A stretch of 64,000 bases of DNA, taken from assembly GCA_002722885.1 (NCBI GenBank), contig PBNE01000013.1, positions 226,831-290,830 of the forward strand, read 5' to 3'. Under the pieces are notes generated by a model. That model searched no databases and had not been told where the DNA came from. It was given only the letters and a program-made list of their open reading frames with translations. Positions 33,883 to 43,054 of the stretch are shown here, in pieces. This stretch comes from Rhodospirillaceae bacterium. Its GTDB lineage: Bacteria > Pseudomonadota > Alphaproteobacteria > SP197. Numbering within the stretch: position 1 is the stretch's first letter; each line of letters opens with the position of its first letter. The translations under genes were made by a program, and so were the position numbers.

Positions 33883-34765
33883 TCATGGATGACGACGGGA
33901 CGTCCGCTCTAATGCGGCGGCCTCGAGAGCACAGTCTTCCATGGTGATGTGGTGCATCAGGCGGCGGTGCCCGTGGTAGTCGTTAACCGCGCAGTGCCAT
34001 GTGGAGCGGTTGTCCCAGAGGGCCAGGGTGCCGGGTTCCCAGTGCAGTCGGAAGACGTTCTCCGGTCGGGTTTCGACCTCGCGCAGATAGCGCAGCAAGG
34101 GTGCTGATTCGTCCTCGGTCCAGCCTTCGAATCGCAGGGCGAAGTGATCGTTCACATAGAGTGCCCTGCGGCCGGAGACGGGATGGCGGATGACGACGGT
34201 GTGGATCGCTTCCTGGGTTGCGGCTGCTGCATTCTTGTAACGGGCTTCGTTCTCGTCGCGATCGGCCGCGATGGCGGCGGCACCGAAGATGTGACTGCTG
34301 GAATGGACGGGCTGCATCGTTTCAAGCGTGGCCTTCAGGCCGTCCGACAGGCTGTCATACGCTGCATACATGCCGGCAAACAGGGTGTCGCCGCCCAGCG
34401 GCGGCACTTCAAGCGCATAGATGGCTGAGCCCAGCGCGGGCTCGATGTCGTAGGACTGGTCGGTGTGCCATTCGTCACCGGTGTTTTTTGCGGTGCTCCG
34501 GCTCCTTCAGCACCTCGGCAATTTCGGGATAGCCGTCGACCGCCTTGAAGAACCGGTTGATGTTGATCGATGTCAGTGCTCGGGCAAGGTTGATGTGCTG
34601 TTCCGGCGTCAGGGACTGGTTGCGGAACACAAGCACGCCATGCTCGGCCAGCGCGTTGTTAAGCGCGTCGGCGATGTTGCTGCCGAGGCCTTCTGAAAGG
34701 TCGGGTCCTTCGATCTCGGCGCCGACACTGGGGCCACATGGCCTGATTTAAAAGGGTTGATTCAT
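33883..34765 (-). pseudogene. TauD/TfdA-family dioxygenase, nonsense plus frameshift
   Basis: The reconstructed gene starts at the ATG at 34765 (GGAGACATC before it): MNQPF, then TAA at 34750-34748, then IRPCGPSVGAEIEGPDL in the same frame. It continues to KEPEHRKK, where a run of six A (six T at 34484-34489 on the plus strand) shifts frame. Removing one A gives NTGDEWHTDQSYDIEPALGS with the HxD iron ligands, joining the 33883-34407 ORF to its end (distal His in NRSTWHCAVND). Two independent lesions. The intact family oxidises small acids with Fe(II) and 2-oxoglutarate. Confidence 0.82.
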
Positions 34766-34782
34766 GATGTCTCCGCAGACAG

Positions 34783-35964
34783 TCAGGCCAGCAGGGCCTC
34801 GGCGACCTGCTTGGCGAAGTGGTGGGTGATGCGATCCCAGTGCGGCGAGAAGCGACCGCCGTCGAAGGCTGGTGACCGGCGGCTCTGTTGCAACTCTTCG
34901 ACCAGCCAGATGTCCTCGTCGTTGAGTGTTCGGTAGGACTCGACGCACTCGGTTCTCTCGGTCTCGAACTCGGGCATCAGCGCATCGTGCGGCATGTAGA
35001 ACTTGATGCGTTCCCGTGAACGACCGGGCCCGTCCGGCATGAGATGGAAGCAGGTCATGCGGTCGTTGGAAAAGACCAGAAGGAGGTTCGGGAAGAGGGC
35101 TAGATAAGTCAGCGTGCCGGCAGCTTCCTGCGAGAGGCCGGGCCAACCCGGCATGTTGCCGCCGTATCCGGCCCGAGCCTCGGCAACAGGCGCGCGGCCG
35201 ACGCAGATGTTCCCGATGGTCTCATGATTGTAGGTCGCCATCGGTGTTGAGGCTTCAAGCGCCTTGTGGACCCACTTCACATGGTAGGAATCAATGAAGT
35301 TCTCAACAATGAGCTTCCAGTTCGCATCGATCACATAGTCGATGTTGTCGGTGTTGTGGCCTTCCCGGACAGCACCGTAGGGCGCGGCAGCGGCATCGAG
35401 GTGGCGAGTGTGTTCGGCGAAGTCGGGTGCCTTGCCGTCAATGTTGATCATGATGGCGTCGCCCCATATGGCGGAGCGAATCTCCTTCAGGGCAGGCGGA
35501 TCGGCCTCGTGTGGTAAACCCTCGGCATCGCCGGGGCCCATGAAGTGTGGTCGCCGCAGCAGCTTTCCAGTCTTGTCGAACGTCCAGCAATGATAGGGGC
35601 AGGCAATGACACGTTTGTTCTTTGCAGGCTCGCGCACCAGACGCATGCCACGGTGAGGGCAGATGTTATGGAACACCCGCACGGCCTCGTCGTCACCACG
35701 GACCAGCAGGATCGACAGATCGCCGAACCACACCGGTGCCACATCGCCGGGATCGGGAATGTCGGAGGCAAAGCCGATACAGAACCAGGTGCGGGTGAAC
35801 AGAAGCTCCCGCTCGAGGTCATAAAAGGCATCTGATGTGAAGGCGCTGTTGGGTAACCCACGGGCATTGGGTGTGTTGCTCAAGACTTGCTTGAGAGCCG
35901 TGATATCGGCGTTACAGAGACAGGTACGTGTTGCGCTCACGGAGATTGCTGTGTCTGGTGTCAT
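34783..35964 (-). CDS. Rieske-type ring-hydroxylating oxygenase alpha subunit
   Basis: About 393 residues. Rieske ligands CPHRGM and CPYHCW near residues 95-120; mononuclear iron motif ENFIDSYHVKWVHKA near 200; C-terminal catalytic domain to the end. It resembles the amine/betaine-demethylating branch (glycine betaine or carnitine-like oxygenases) as much as aromatic dioxygenases. The ATG at 35964 leaves 20 bp after the CocE stop; a start at 36015 would overlap it. It sits with CocE hydrolase and a TauD remnant in one operon; no reductase nearby. Confidence 0.85.
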   Translation of the reverse strand: MTPDTAISVSATRTCLCNADITALKQVLSNTPNARGLPNSAFTSDAFYDLERELLFTRTWFCIGFASDIPDPGDVAPVWFGDLSILLVRGDDEAVRVFHNICPHRGMRLVREPAKNKRVIACPYHCWTFDKTGKLLRRPHFMGPGDAEGLPHEADPPALKEIRSAIWGDAIMINIDGKAPDFAEHTRHLDAAAAPYGAVREGHNTDNIDYVIDANWKLIVENFIDSYHVKWVHKALEASTPMATYNHETIGNICVGRAPVAEARAGYGGNMPGWPGLSQEAAGTLTYLALFPNLLLVFSNDRMTCFHLMPDGPGRSRERIKFYMPHDALMPEFETERTECVESYRTLNDEDIWLVEELQQSRRSPAFDGGRFSPHWDRITHHFAKQVAEALLA

Positions 35965-35984
35965 TGGACAAAAACTTCTGCGGT

Positions 35985-37736
35985 TCACGTCTCGTGGATC
36001 GGCAACATGATGCATGACGGTCGGTCAGCATCATGGAATAGAGTCTGAGTCGCGACAACCGGTGTCTTGCCCTGTCCCATGGGCTCGCCAGTGTTCAGGT
36101 TGCGGTCGTAGCGGTTGAAGTTGCTTGAAGAGATTTCGACACGCAGGCGATGGCGCGGCTTCAGGACGTAGCTGGTCGACCAGACATCAATCTCCAGCTC
36201 GTAGACCACGTCCGGCTCCATCAGTTCCGAGCGATCAAGCCCGTTGCGGTAGCGGCAGCGCAAAATACCGTCCTGAACGAGATTGGCGCGACCGTCTTCG
36301 AAGACATCAACCAGCGCGACTGTGACATCGGTGTCGACCGCGCTGCTCGCGAAGTGCAAATGGGCGGTGATCGGTCCGGTCAGGTTGAGCCCGTCCGGAA
36401 AGGGCTCTGAGGTGTAGACCAGCACATCGGCGCGTGCCTCGATCGGCTGACGATCACCCATGCCACCGGCAAGGGCCCAGCAGTCGAGCTCCAGCGTTTC
36501 CGTGATGGGATCGGTGGGATCGTAGTCGAAGCTATCGGCCGCCTCGTCGTTTTTTGGGGCCTGCCACGACAGTGCGCCGCCCCCTGCCGCGGTGTTGGCC
36601 TTGCCGCCGCTGCGCAGATAGACCGGCGTCATGGTCGTGCCCGCCGGAGGCCAGGCCTCGGCGTCGCACCACGTGTCATTGCCCAACGTGTAGTAGCGGA
36701 TCGGACCCTCAGCACCGAAACCGTTGTCCAGACCCATCAGGTAGCGGTCGAAGAAGGCGACATAGGCGTCCCAGCGCGCCGCCCCGGTGCCATCGGCCAT
36801 GGGTAGGATGCCTGCGCGATGGTTGAGGTCAGGTGTGTTCTCATGGTCGCCGGGACCGATCAGCAGGTGCTGGTTGCCGCTTTGGGCATTGTTGGCGGCC
36901 ATGTGGCGCCAGTCGGCGATGGTCGGGCCGAGATAGTTGTCGTACCAGCCGCCCCAGTGCAGAACCGGAATGGTGATACTGTCGTATCCTTCCAGCAGGG
37001 AGTGTTCCTCCCAGAATGTCGAGGGCAGCGGGTTGTTCATGAGCTCATCGAAGTAACTCGATGGGGCGCCTGCAGCTTGGGCCATGTCGGCCATGGGCAG
37101 ATGCCAGTAGTCGAGTCCGGAGAGGTCTTGATAAGTCTGATCGGTCATGGAGATGGCCCAGGTGCCGACCGTGTTCAACTGCAGACAGCCGTGGCGCATC
37201 GTGGCCTTGTAGCGATCGAGGCTGATGTCGCCTGGTGCCACGCAAACAAGAGCTGGATGACCTGACACGGCACCGGCGTAGCTGGTGAAGCCGAAGTAGC
37301 TTTCGCCCCACATGCCGACCTTGCCGTCGGACCAGTCCTGCCCCGCGATCCAGTCGATCGTGTCATAGGCGTCGGGCACTTCGTTGGCCGCGAGATTGGG
37401 TTCAAACTCGCCTTCAGACGCCCACTTTCCGCGCACATCCTGGACAACAGCGGCGTAGCCCTGGCGAACCCAGTGATCAGCTATCACCGGCATGAAGCAA
37501 TAGGGTTCCGTCTTGCCGTAGGGCATCCGTGTCAGAACGGTGGGAAAAGTGCCGTCGCCCGAGGGAAGATAGACATCCGTGGCAAGCAGCGTGCCGTCAC
37601 GCATGGCGACCATCTGGTCCGACATCACCGGTCCGGTGGCGGCACGGTCGGTCAGGTTCGACGGGATCCGGTCGTAGGCTGCTACATCGTGCTTACCCTT
37701 TTGTGCAGCAAGGCCGCCGGCTTGTTCGCCATCCAT
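35985..37736 (-). CDS. CocE/NonD-family alpha/beta hydrolase
   Basis: 583 residues from the ATG at 37736 (AGGAGG upstream). The X-Pro dipeptidyl-peptidase/cocaine-esterase fold is shown by MRDGTLLATDVYLPSGDGTF, GYAAVVQDVRGKWASEGEFE, nucleophile elbow GMWGESYFGFTSYAGA, LLIGPGDHENTP (His region) and a C-terminal jelly-roll (VTVALVDVFEDGRANLVQDG). No signal peptide. Hydrolyses esters or amides; lies between a C69 peptidase and a Rieske oxygenase, suggesting hydrolysis of an ester or amide before oxidation. Confidence 0.88.
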   Translation of the reverse strand: MDGEQAGGLAAQKGKHDVAAYDRIPSNLTDRAATGPVMSDQMVAMRDGTLLATDVYLPSGDGTFPTVLTRMPYGKTEPYCFMPVIADHWVRQGYAAVVQDVRGKWASEGEFEPNLAANEVPDAYDTIDWIAGQDWSDGKVGMWGESYFGFTSYAGAVSGHPALVCVAPGDISLDRYKATMRHGCLQLNTVGTWAISMTDQTYQDLSGLDYWHLPMADMAQAAGAPSSYFDELMNNPLPSTFWEEHSLLEGYDSITIPVLHWGGWYDNYLGPTIADWRHMAANNAQSGNQHLLIGPGDHENTPDLNHRAGILPMADGTGAARWDAYVAFFDRYLMGLDNGFGAEGPIRYYTLGNDTWCDAEAWPPAGTTMTPVYLRSGGKANTAAGGGALSWQAPKNDEAADSFDYDPTDPITETLELDCWALAGGMGDRQPIEARADVLVYTSEPFPDGLNLTGPITAHLHFASSAVDTDVTVALVDVFEDGRANLVQDGILRCRYRNGLDRSELMEPDVVYELEIDVWSTSYVLKPRHRLRVEISSSNFNRYDRNLNTGEPMGQGKTPVVATQTLFHDADRPSCIMLPIHET

Positions 37737-37752
37737 GGAATTTTTCCTCCTG

Positions 37753-39192
37753 TTACCAGATCTGTTTCGGTGAATGTGGCTCCATCGCATTGGAAATGCC
37801 GTGCAGCGCACGGGTCCGTGCCTCGAGACCGGTCGAGAGTGTTTCCGCTAGAGTTAGCGCTGCCCGCAGTTCGGTCCCCGTGAAGTAGGTCAGATAACGG
37901 GCGGCAAGGTCGTCCTCGCCGGCCTCGAGCAGGATCGCGGCAGTGCGCAGGGTGGCATCCAGCTCGGTCATGAGGCGTTGCTCTGTGGCTTCCCAGATCT
38001 CGGTGACTTCGGGCAGATAGCGCTCGTGGTGCTGAGAAACGAGACAGAGCAGGCGCTTGAAGACCGCTGTGGCCGAACGGGTTGATTCGATGCCTTGCGG
38101 GACCTGGGACAGGGCGTCCGTGTTGCCTTCCGCCGCGTGTCGCATGTCGATGAAACGCGCGTCCTCACCGGAGGTGAGGTAGCGGTGCTGGCGATACTCC
38201 TCGGGCACGTCGGTCACGCCGATGAATACGGGAACGAAGGGTGCGGCGATGGACCCGATCTGGGTGTGCCAGAGATAACGCAGGGCGGCGTGTCGCGGGT
38301 GGTGCAGTGGCACAACCTGGCCGTAGCCGGCGGTGTCGCCCGTGAGCTGCTCGGTGCGGATCGCCCACATCATGTCGGTAAGTCCGATCTTCTCCGGCCG
38401 CACTGCGCGGCGGCGCATCTCGTCCTCTATCCAGGCGACGCCGTCCCAGCGCATCTTGCCGTCACCGTAGATCGCATTGGCGTTGAACGGCTCACCGCTC
38501 TCCGGTGACCACCAATCCTGCTCGACGCCCACCTCCACGAAGTTCGGCGCATAGAGAAATCCAGGATCGCCGGGCCGGTCGACCGGCACATCGCCGATGT
38601 ATCCGGGGCGGGAGGCACGGATGTCGTCAGGCCCGACCCTTTCGGCGCACCACAGGCCGCGGCCGCCCGCATACTCGATCACAACCCAGGCTTCGTCCGG
38701 GTCAGCGATGAAGTGGGAGTTGCCGCCGTAGGTCGAGTAGCCGTAGCGCCCGATCAGGTCACCGATGATCTCGACACCCTCTCGCGCCGTGCGGGCGCGT
38801 TCAACCACTATGCGGGCAAGGTCGCTGTAGTTGGGACCCTTCTGATCCCGAGGTGTCATATCCTTCAGCTCCTGGCGCGAGGGCGACCAGATGTCGCGCA
38901 CCGCGACGCCGTGTTCGTTGAGACCGCCGTTGGTCAGGGGTGCGGGAACACCGAGGTAGTAGCTGTAGCTGGTGCGGATGTGCCGTGCCGTCTCCGGCAC
39001 CTGCGGAATCTCGCTGAGAATGCCCGGCATGTCGGCCTGGGGGGTGACACCGACCGTGATCGTGGCGCCGTCGTCGTGGCTGCGTCGCGGAATGATTTCG
39101 AGCCAGTGGCTTGAAGGTTCATCGCCGTAGCCAGCGATATGGGCAATGCCGTTGGCGGTGTGGTTCTTTCCGACGTAGATGGCGTAGCTCAT
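37753..39192 (-). CDS. C69-family dipeptidase with N-terminal Ser in place of Cys
   Basis: 479 residues from the ATG at 39192 (GAGGA upstream). Peptidase U34/C69 pattern: SYAIYVGKNHTANG, TNGGLNEHGVAVRDIWSPSR, GGNSHFIADPDEAWVVIEYA. Family members start with a catalytic Cys at the processed N-terminus (CTTILVGK-like). Here the aligned residue right after Met is Ser, so the N-terminal nucleophile would be Ser2. The rest of the fold looks intact and there is no other early Cys. It may be a Ser-type Ntn-hydrolase or an inactive homologue. Confidence 0.8.
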   Translation of the reverse strand: MSYAIYVGKNHTANGIAHIAGYGDEPSSHWLEIIPRRSHDDGATITVGVTPQADMPGILSEIPQVPETARHIRTSYSYYLGVPAPLTNGGLNEHGVAVRDIWSPSRQELKDMTPRDQKGPNYSDLARIVVERARTAREGVEIIGDLIGRYGYSTYGGNSHFIADPDEAWVVIEYAGGRGLWCAERVGPDDIRASRPGYIGDVPVDRPGDPGFLYAPNFVEVGVEQDWWSPESGEPFNANAIYGDGKMRWDGVAWIEDEMRRRAVRPEKIGLTDMMWAIRTEQLTGDTAGYGQVVPLHHPRHAALRYLWHTQIGSIAAPFVPVFIGVTDVPEEYRQHRYLTSGEDARFIDMRHAAEGNTDALSQVPQGIESTRSATAVFKRLLCLVSQHHERYLPEVTEIWEATEQRLMTELDATLRTAAILLEAGEDDLAARYLTYFTGTELRAALTLAETLSTGLEARTRALHGISNAMEPHSPKQIW

Positions 39193-39203
39193 GGCTGGTA
39201 TCC

Positions 39204-40354
39204 TCAGTCGTTGTCGTCGGATGTGTCGGTGATGCGCGACTGAGCTTTTGTGAGCGACCATACGAAGTCGAGCTGCAGCATGCGGTCCCGGCTGTTCACG
39301 CCGGTCGACGGCAGGGCGTACCAGGCCGGATCGGGTGCGCCGACATGGCCGACTTCACGGCCGTCTTCGGTGACATCGAACACCGACAGCCGCACAACGT
39401 CCGGCGAGGACAGGGGATGGTCGGCCAGGCCGGCGCCGAACTCGAACTCGGCCGCCTCGTTGACCGGCGACGCAATGGTGGCCCGGCCGTGGCAGGTTAT
39501 GCAGGAGGTGGTGCGTTGGAAGCTCGTCTCGAGCTCGGAGTTGGCCAGCAGGATCGGCACGCCATAGCTGTCGGTGTAGTCGATCTGGGTGCCGCGCAAG
39601 CGGTAGTTCTCGAAGGCCGTGCCACCAATACCCATGAGCCAGGTGGGGGCCTCGTTACAGTCATAGGGCGCCTGGGAACAGGCCGTGCTGTCGCTTGACG
39701 GGATCAGCCAACCCTCGTCGTGGGGACCGCGGCGGTAGGCGTTGTCGACATGTTCGAAGGTCGCCCACAGCCAGTTGGGCATGACCTTTGACGACATATG
39801 GAGGGACGTGAGCCCGTAGAGGTACCCCGTGCCGTCGTCGTCGCTGAAAATCGCCCACTTGTAGCGGTCCTTGACGGCTTCGGTGATGGCACGCCAGATC
39901 GCGTTGACCTCGACCGACTGGACGGGGAAGTCGACCTTCTCGTCGGCGTAGAAGAACGCAAGCTGGCCCTCGATGTTGTAGAGCTCGTTCATGCAGATGT
40001 AGTCGAACGTGGCCTGGTTCATCCGCACCTCTTAGTGCTGATGGCCGACGTCACCGGGCGGCAGGGGTTCTGCATCGCGGATCAGCTGCCGCTGGACCGG
40101 AATGCCGGTGCCGAGCACGCGGACCTTAACGATCGCCTGCTCGTCCCAGGGGCAGGGCGTCGCACCGTTGTCGAGGTAGACATCCTCCTGAATCACCCAG
40201 GACTCAAAGACCATCGGACTCTCATCACCGGGAAACCTGTCGGGATCGGCGGCCCGGGTTTCCAGATCTGCCGGTCTTCCTGTGCCTTTGCATGGCCCGA
40301 GAATACCAGCGACGCGGCCAGAGTATCAATCAGGGCGGCGGTCTTGAGGTGCAT
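39204..40354 (-). pseudogene. Large monoheme cytochrome-c-like protein, two lesions
   Basis: The ATG at 40354 opens a signal peptide (ALIDTLAASLVFSGHAKA). The frame shifts at GGG 40230-40232: one base restored gives TGFPGDESPMVFESWVIQED. It continues to PPGDVGHQH then TAA at 40034-40032, and the same frame goes straight on as EVRMNQATFDYICMNELYN to the end at 39204. A single CITCH heme motif lies in the second part (ETSFQRTTSCITCHGRA), which is meaningless without the signal peptide, so the pieces belong to one gene. First of the minus-strand catabolic run. Confidence 0.78.
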
Positions 40355-40612
40355 GGTGCTGGCTCCGTTCTTGGTGAGAGGGGCGTGCGTGCGACATCTT
40401 AGGATCAACGCCATGAAAAGAAGTAATCGTGTCGGTGCCAATCTCCGGCACCAGATATTGGGGTGTTTGCGATTGACCGCTAATCGCGGTCAGTTCATCG
40501 CGAATCGTGTGTTGTAGCAAGCACGGGATCGCTTCGCGGTGCGCGCTTAACACTCGACTCCGACCCTCCGGGAAGGCTATTCCTCGCCCGCATCAGGCGT
40601 GGGAGAGAAGCC
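40355..40612. other. Divergent intergenic region
   Basis: 258 bp separating the minus-strand hydrolase/oxygenase run from the plus-strand dehydrogenase pair. It holds no ORF with a ribosome site and presumably carries both promoters. Confidence 0.4.
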
Positions 40613-43024
40613 ATGCAAGATCGGGCAAAGGTTGTCATCATCGGCGGCGGTGTCGTGGGCTGTTCCATTCTGTTTCATCTGGCCAAGTACGGCTGGAAGG
40701 ACAGTCTGCTGCTGGAACGTGACGAGCTGACGTCGGGTTCGTCCTGGCACGCTGCGGGCCAGATCCACACGATCTCGTCGGACCCCAATATCTCCCGTCT
40801 GCAGGGTTACACGATCAATCTCTACGAGGAGCTTGAAGAGCTCTCGGGCCAGTCTGTCGGGCTGCACAACACAGGCGGCTTCTATCTCGCCTCCAACGAG
40901 GTTTGGCACGACTACCTTAAGCGGGAGCGTTCCAAGGCGCGCTACATGGGGCTGGATCAGGAGTTCATCAGTGTCGAGGAGGCCGCGCGCCGCCATCCGC
41001 TGATCGACGCCAGCCGTTACATCGCTGCCCTTTGGGATCCGCTCGATGGCGACATCGATCCCTCCGGTGTGACCTACGCCTATGCCAAGGCGGCCAAGGC
41101 GCTGGGGGCGGCCTACCAGACCCACACGCCGGTGCTTGAGACCCACCATCGTTCCGACGGCACCTGGGATGTGGTGACCGAGAAGGGTAACGTGCACGCC
41201 GAATACATCGTAAATGCCGGTGGCCTTTGGGCGCGTGAGGTCGGCCACATGGCCGGGCTGCATCTGCCGGTCCAGCCTATGGAACATCACTACCTCATCA
41301 CCGAGGACATTCCCGAAATCGTCGAGCGCGAGATACGCCTGCCGGCGGGTATCGACTACGAAGGCAACATGTACTTCCGCCAGGAGCGTAACGGCATGCT
41401 GCTGGGGACTTATGAGCCGTCGTCGACTCCGTGGAAGGTGGGCGGAACGCCGATGGACTTCGGGCATGAGCTGCTGCCACCCGATATCGACCGCATCGCC
41501 GAACGGCTCGAGCTGGGCTTCGAGCGGATTCCCGCCCTGGGCCGCGCCGGGATCAAGAACATGATCAACGGTCCCTTCACTTTCGGTCCCGACGGCAACC
41601 CCATGATCGGTCCCGTGCCGGGCAAGAGGAACTACTGGGTGGCCGTGGGCGTGATGGCGGGTTTCTGCCAGGCCGGCGGCGTGGGCCTGTGCATGGCCGA
41701 GTGGATGATCGACGGCGAGCCCTCGATCGATGTCTGGGCGATGGATGTGGCCCGCTTCGGCGACTTCGCGACCCCGGACTGGGGAACGGTGAAGAGTTCC
41801 GAGAACTACGAACGCCGTTTCGTGATGACCTTCCCCAACGAGACCCTGCCCAAGGGCCGGCGCCAGATGACCACCGCCCTCTACGACCGGCTCACAGCCA
41901 AGGGTGCCGTCTGGGGTCAGGCGTTCGGGCTGGAGAATGTGCTGTGGTTTGCCGACGGGCCCGAGGATGCCCATGAAGACCCGACCTTCCGCCGCAGCCG
42001 GGCCCATGACTATGTCGCGCGTGAGGTCGAAGCGGTGCGCAACGCGGTGGGCGCGGTCGAGGTCGCGAATTTCGCCAAGCACGAATTCAAGGGACCGGGT
42101 GCGCGGACGTTCCTGGATCACGTTCTGGCCGGCCGCATTCCGAAGCCCGGTCGCCTGGTGCTGACCCCGATGCTGACGCCCAAGGGCAAGCTCTATGGCG
42201 ACCTCACGGTGGCCTGTCTGGCCGACGACCACTTCGTCCTGTTCGGCTCCGGTGCAATGCAGGGGGCGCACCGACGCTGGTTCGAGGCGCGTCTTCCGGA
42301 GACCGGCGTGGCCTATCGCAACCGCTCGAACGATATGCACGGGATCGCTCTTTCGGGGCCGAACTCGCGCGATCTTCTGGCGAAGATCACCCGCGAGCAT
42401 GTCTCTGCCGAAGCGTTGAAGTTCCGCGACACCCGTCTGATGTTTGTAGGTGGCGTGCCGGTACACCTCAACCGGGTCTCGTTCTCTGGCGAGCTGGGTT
42501 ACGAAATCTACACGGAGCCGCAGTATCTGCTGCGCCTCAGCGAGGCGATTGAAGACGCCGGCGCCGATCTCGGCCTGCGCTGGTATGGCGCCCGGGCTCT
42601 GATGAGCTTGCGTCTTGAAAAGAACTGGGGTGCCTGGACGCTCGATTTCCGGCCCGACTTCACTGCGGCCGAAAGCGGGCTCGATATCTTCATCGACTGG
42701 TCCAAGGACTTTGTCGGCAAGGAGGCCGCGCTCGCCGAAAAGGAAGAAGGCCCCTCCAAGAAGCTGATCACCATGGTGGTCGAAACCGACGATATCGACG
42801 TGTCCAACGACGAAGCCATCCTGAAGGATGGCGAGGCTGTGGGGCATGTCTCTTCAGGCGGCTATGCCCACCACGTCGGCAAATCTGTGGCTCTGGGGTA
42901 CGTCCCGACCGATCTTGCCAACGCCGGCGCGAAGGTCGAGGTCGAAATCAACGGCACGATGTATGCGGCCGAAATCCTGGGCGAGCCGCTTTACGATTCC
43001 AACGGCGGCAGAATGCGGTCGTAG
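40613..43024 (+). CDS. Dimethylglycine/sarcosine-dehydrogenase-like FAD-GcvT fusion
   Basis: 803 residues with GGGAGAG before the ATG. The N-terminal DAO-type FAD domain (VVIIGGGVVGCSILFHLAKY, ERDELTSGSSWHAAG with the His used for covalent flavin in relatives) runs to about residue 390. A linker and a GcvT/folate-binding domain follow (residues ~420-800, HGIALSGPNSRDLLAK, FSGELGYEIYTEPQYL, LRLEKNWGAWTLDFRPDFTA). This architecture oxidatively demethylates N-methyl amino acids and passes the one-carbon unit to tetrahydrofolate. The substrate could be dimethylglycine, sarcosine or a related methylamine. A Rossmann-fold dehydrogenase follows 30 bp later. Confidence 0.88.
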   Translation: MQDRAKVVIIGGGVVGCSILFHLAKYGWKDSLLLERDELTSGSSWHAAGQIHTISSDPNISRLQGYTINLYEELEELSGQSVGLHNTGGFYLASNEVWHDYLKRERSKARYMGLDQEFISVEEAARRHPLIDASRYIAALWDPLDGDIDPSGVTYAYAKAAKALGAAYQTHTPVLETHHRSDGTWDVVTEKGNVHAEYIVNAGGLWAREVGHMAGLHLPVQPMEHHYLITEDIPEIVEREIRLPAGIDYEGNMYFRQERNGMLLGTYEPSSTPWKVGGTPMDFGHELLPPDIDRIAERLELGFERIPALGRAGIKNMINGPFTFGPDGNPMIGPVPGKRNYWVAVGVMAGFCQAGGVGLCMAEWMIDGEPSIDVWAMDVARFGDFATPDWGTVKSSENYERRFVMTFPNETLPKGRRQMTTALYDRLTAKGAVWGQAFGLENVLWFADGPEDAHEDPTFRRSRAHDYVAREVEAVRNAVGAVEVANFAKHEFKGPGARTFLDHVLAGRIPKPGRLVLTPMLTPKGKLYGDLTVACLADDHFVLFGSGAMQGAHRRWFEARLPETGVAYRNRSNDMHGIALSGPNSRDLLAKITREHVSAEALKFRDTRLMFVGGVPVHLNRVSFSGELGYEIYTEPQYLLRLSEAIEDAGADLGLRWYGARALMSLRLEKNWGAWTLDFRPDFTAAESGLDIFIDWSKDFVGKEAALAEKEEGPSKKLITMVVETDDIDVSNDEAILKDGEAVGHVSSGGYAHHVGKSVALGYVPTDLANAGAKVEVEINGTMYAAEILGEPLYDSNGGRMRS

Positions 43025-43054
43025 GTCTTTGTTTCAGCTCAGGGAGTTCTAGAT

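Noticed and set aside
40577-42847. 756-codon minus ORF under the DMGDH-like gene
   Set aside because: Exact antisense of a well-supported gene; His/Arg/Gly-rich shadow composition.
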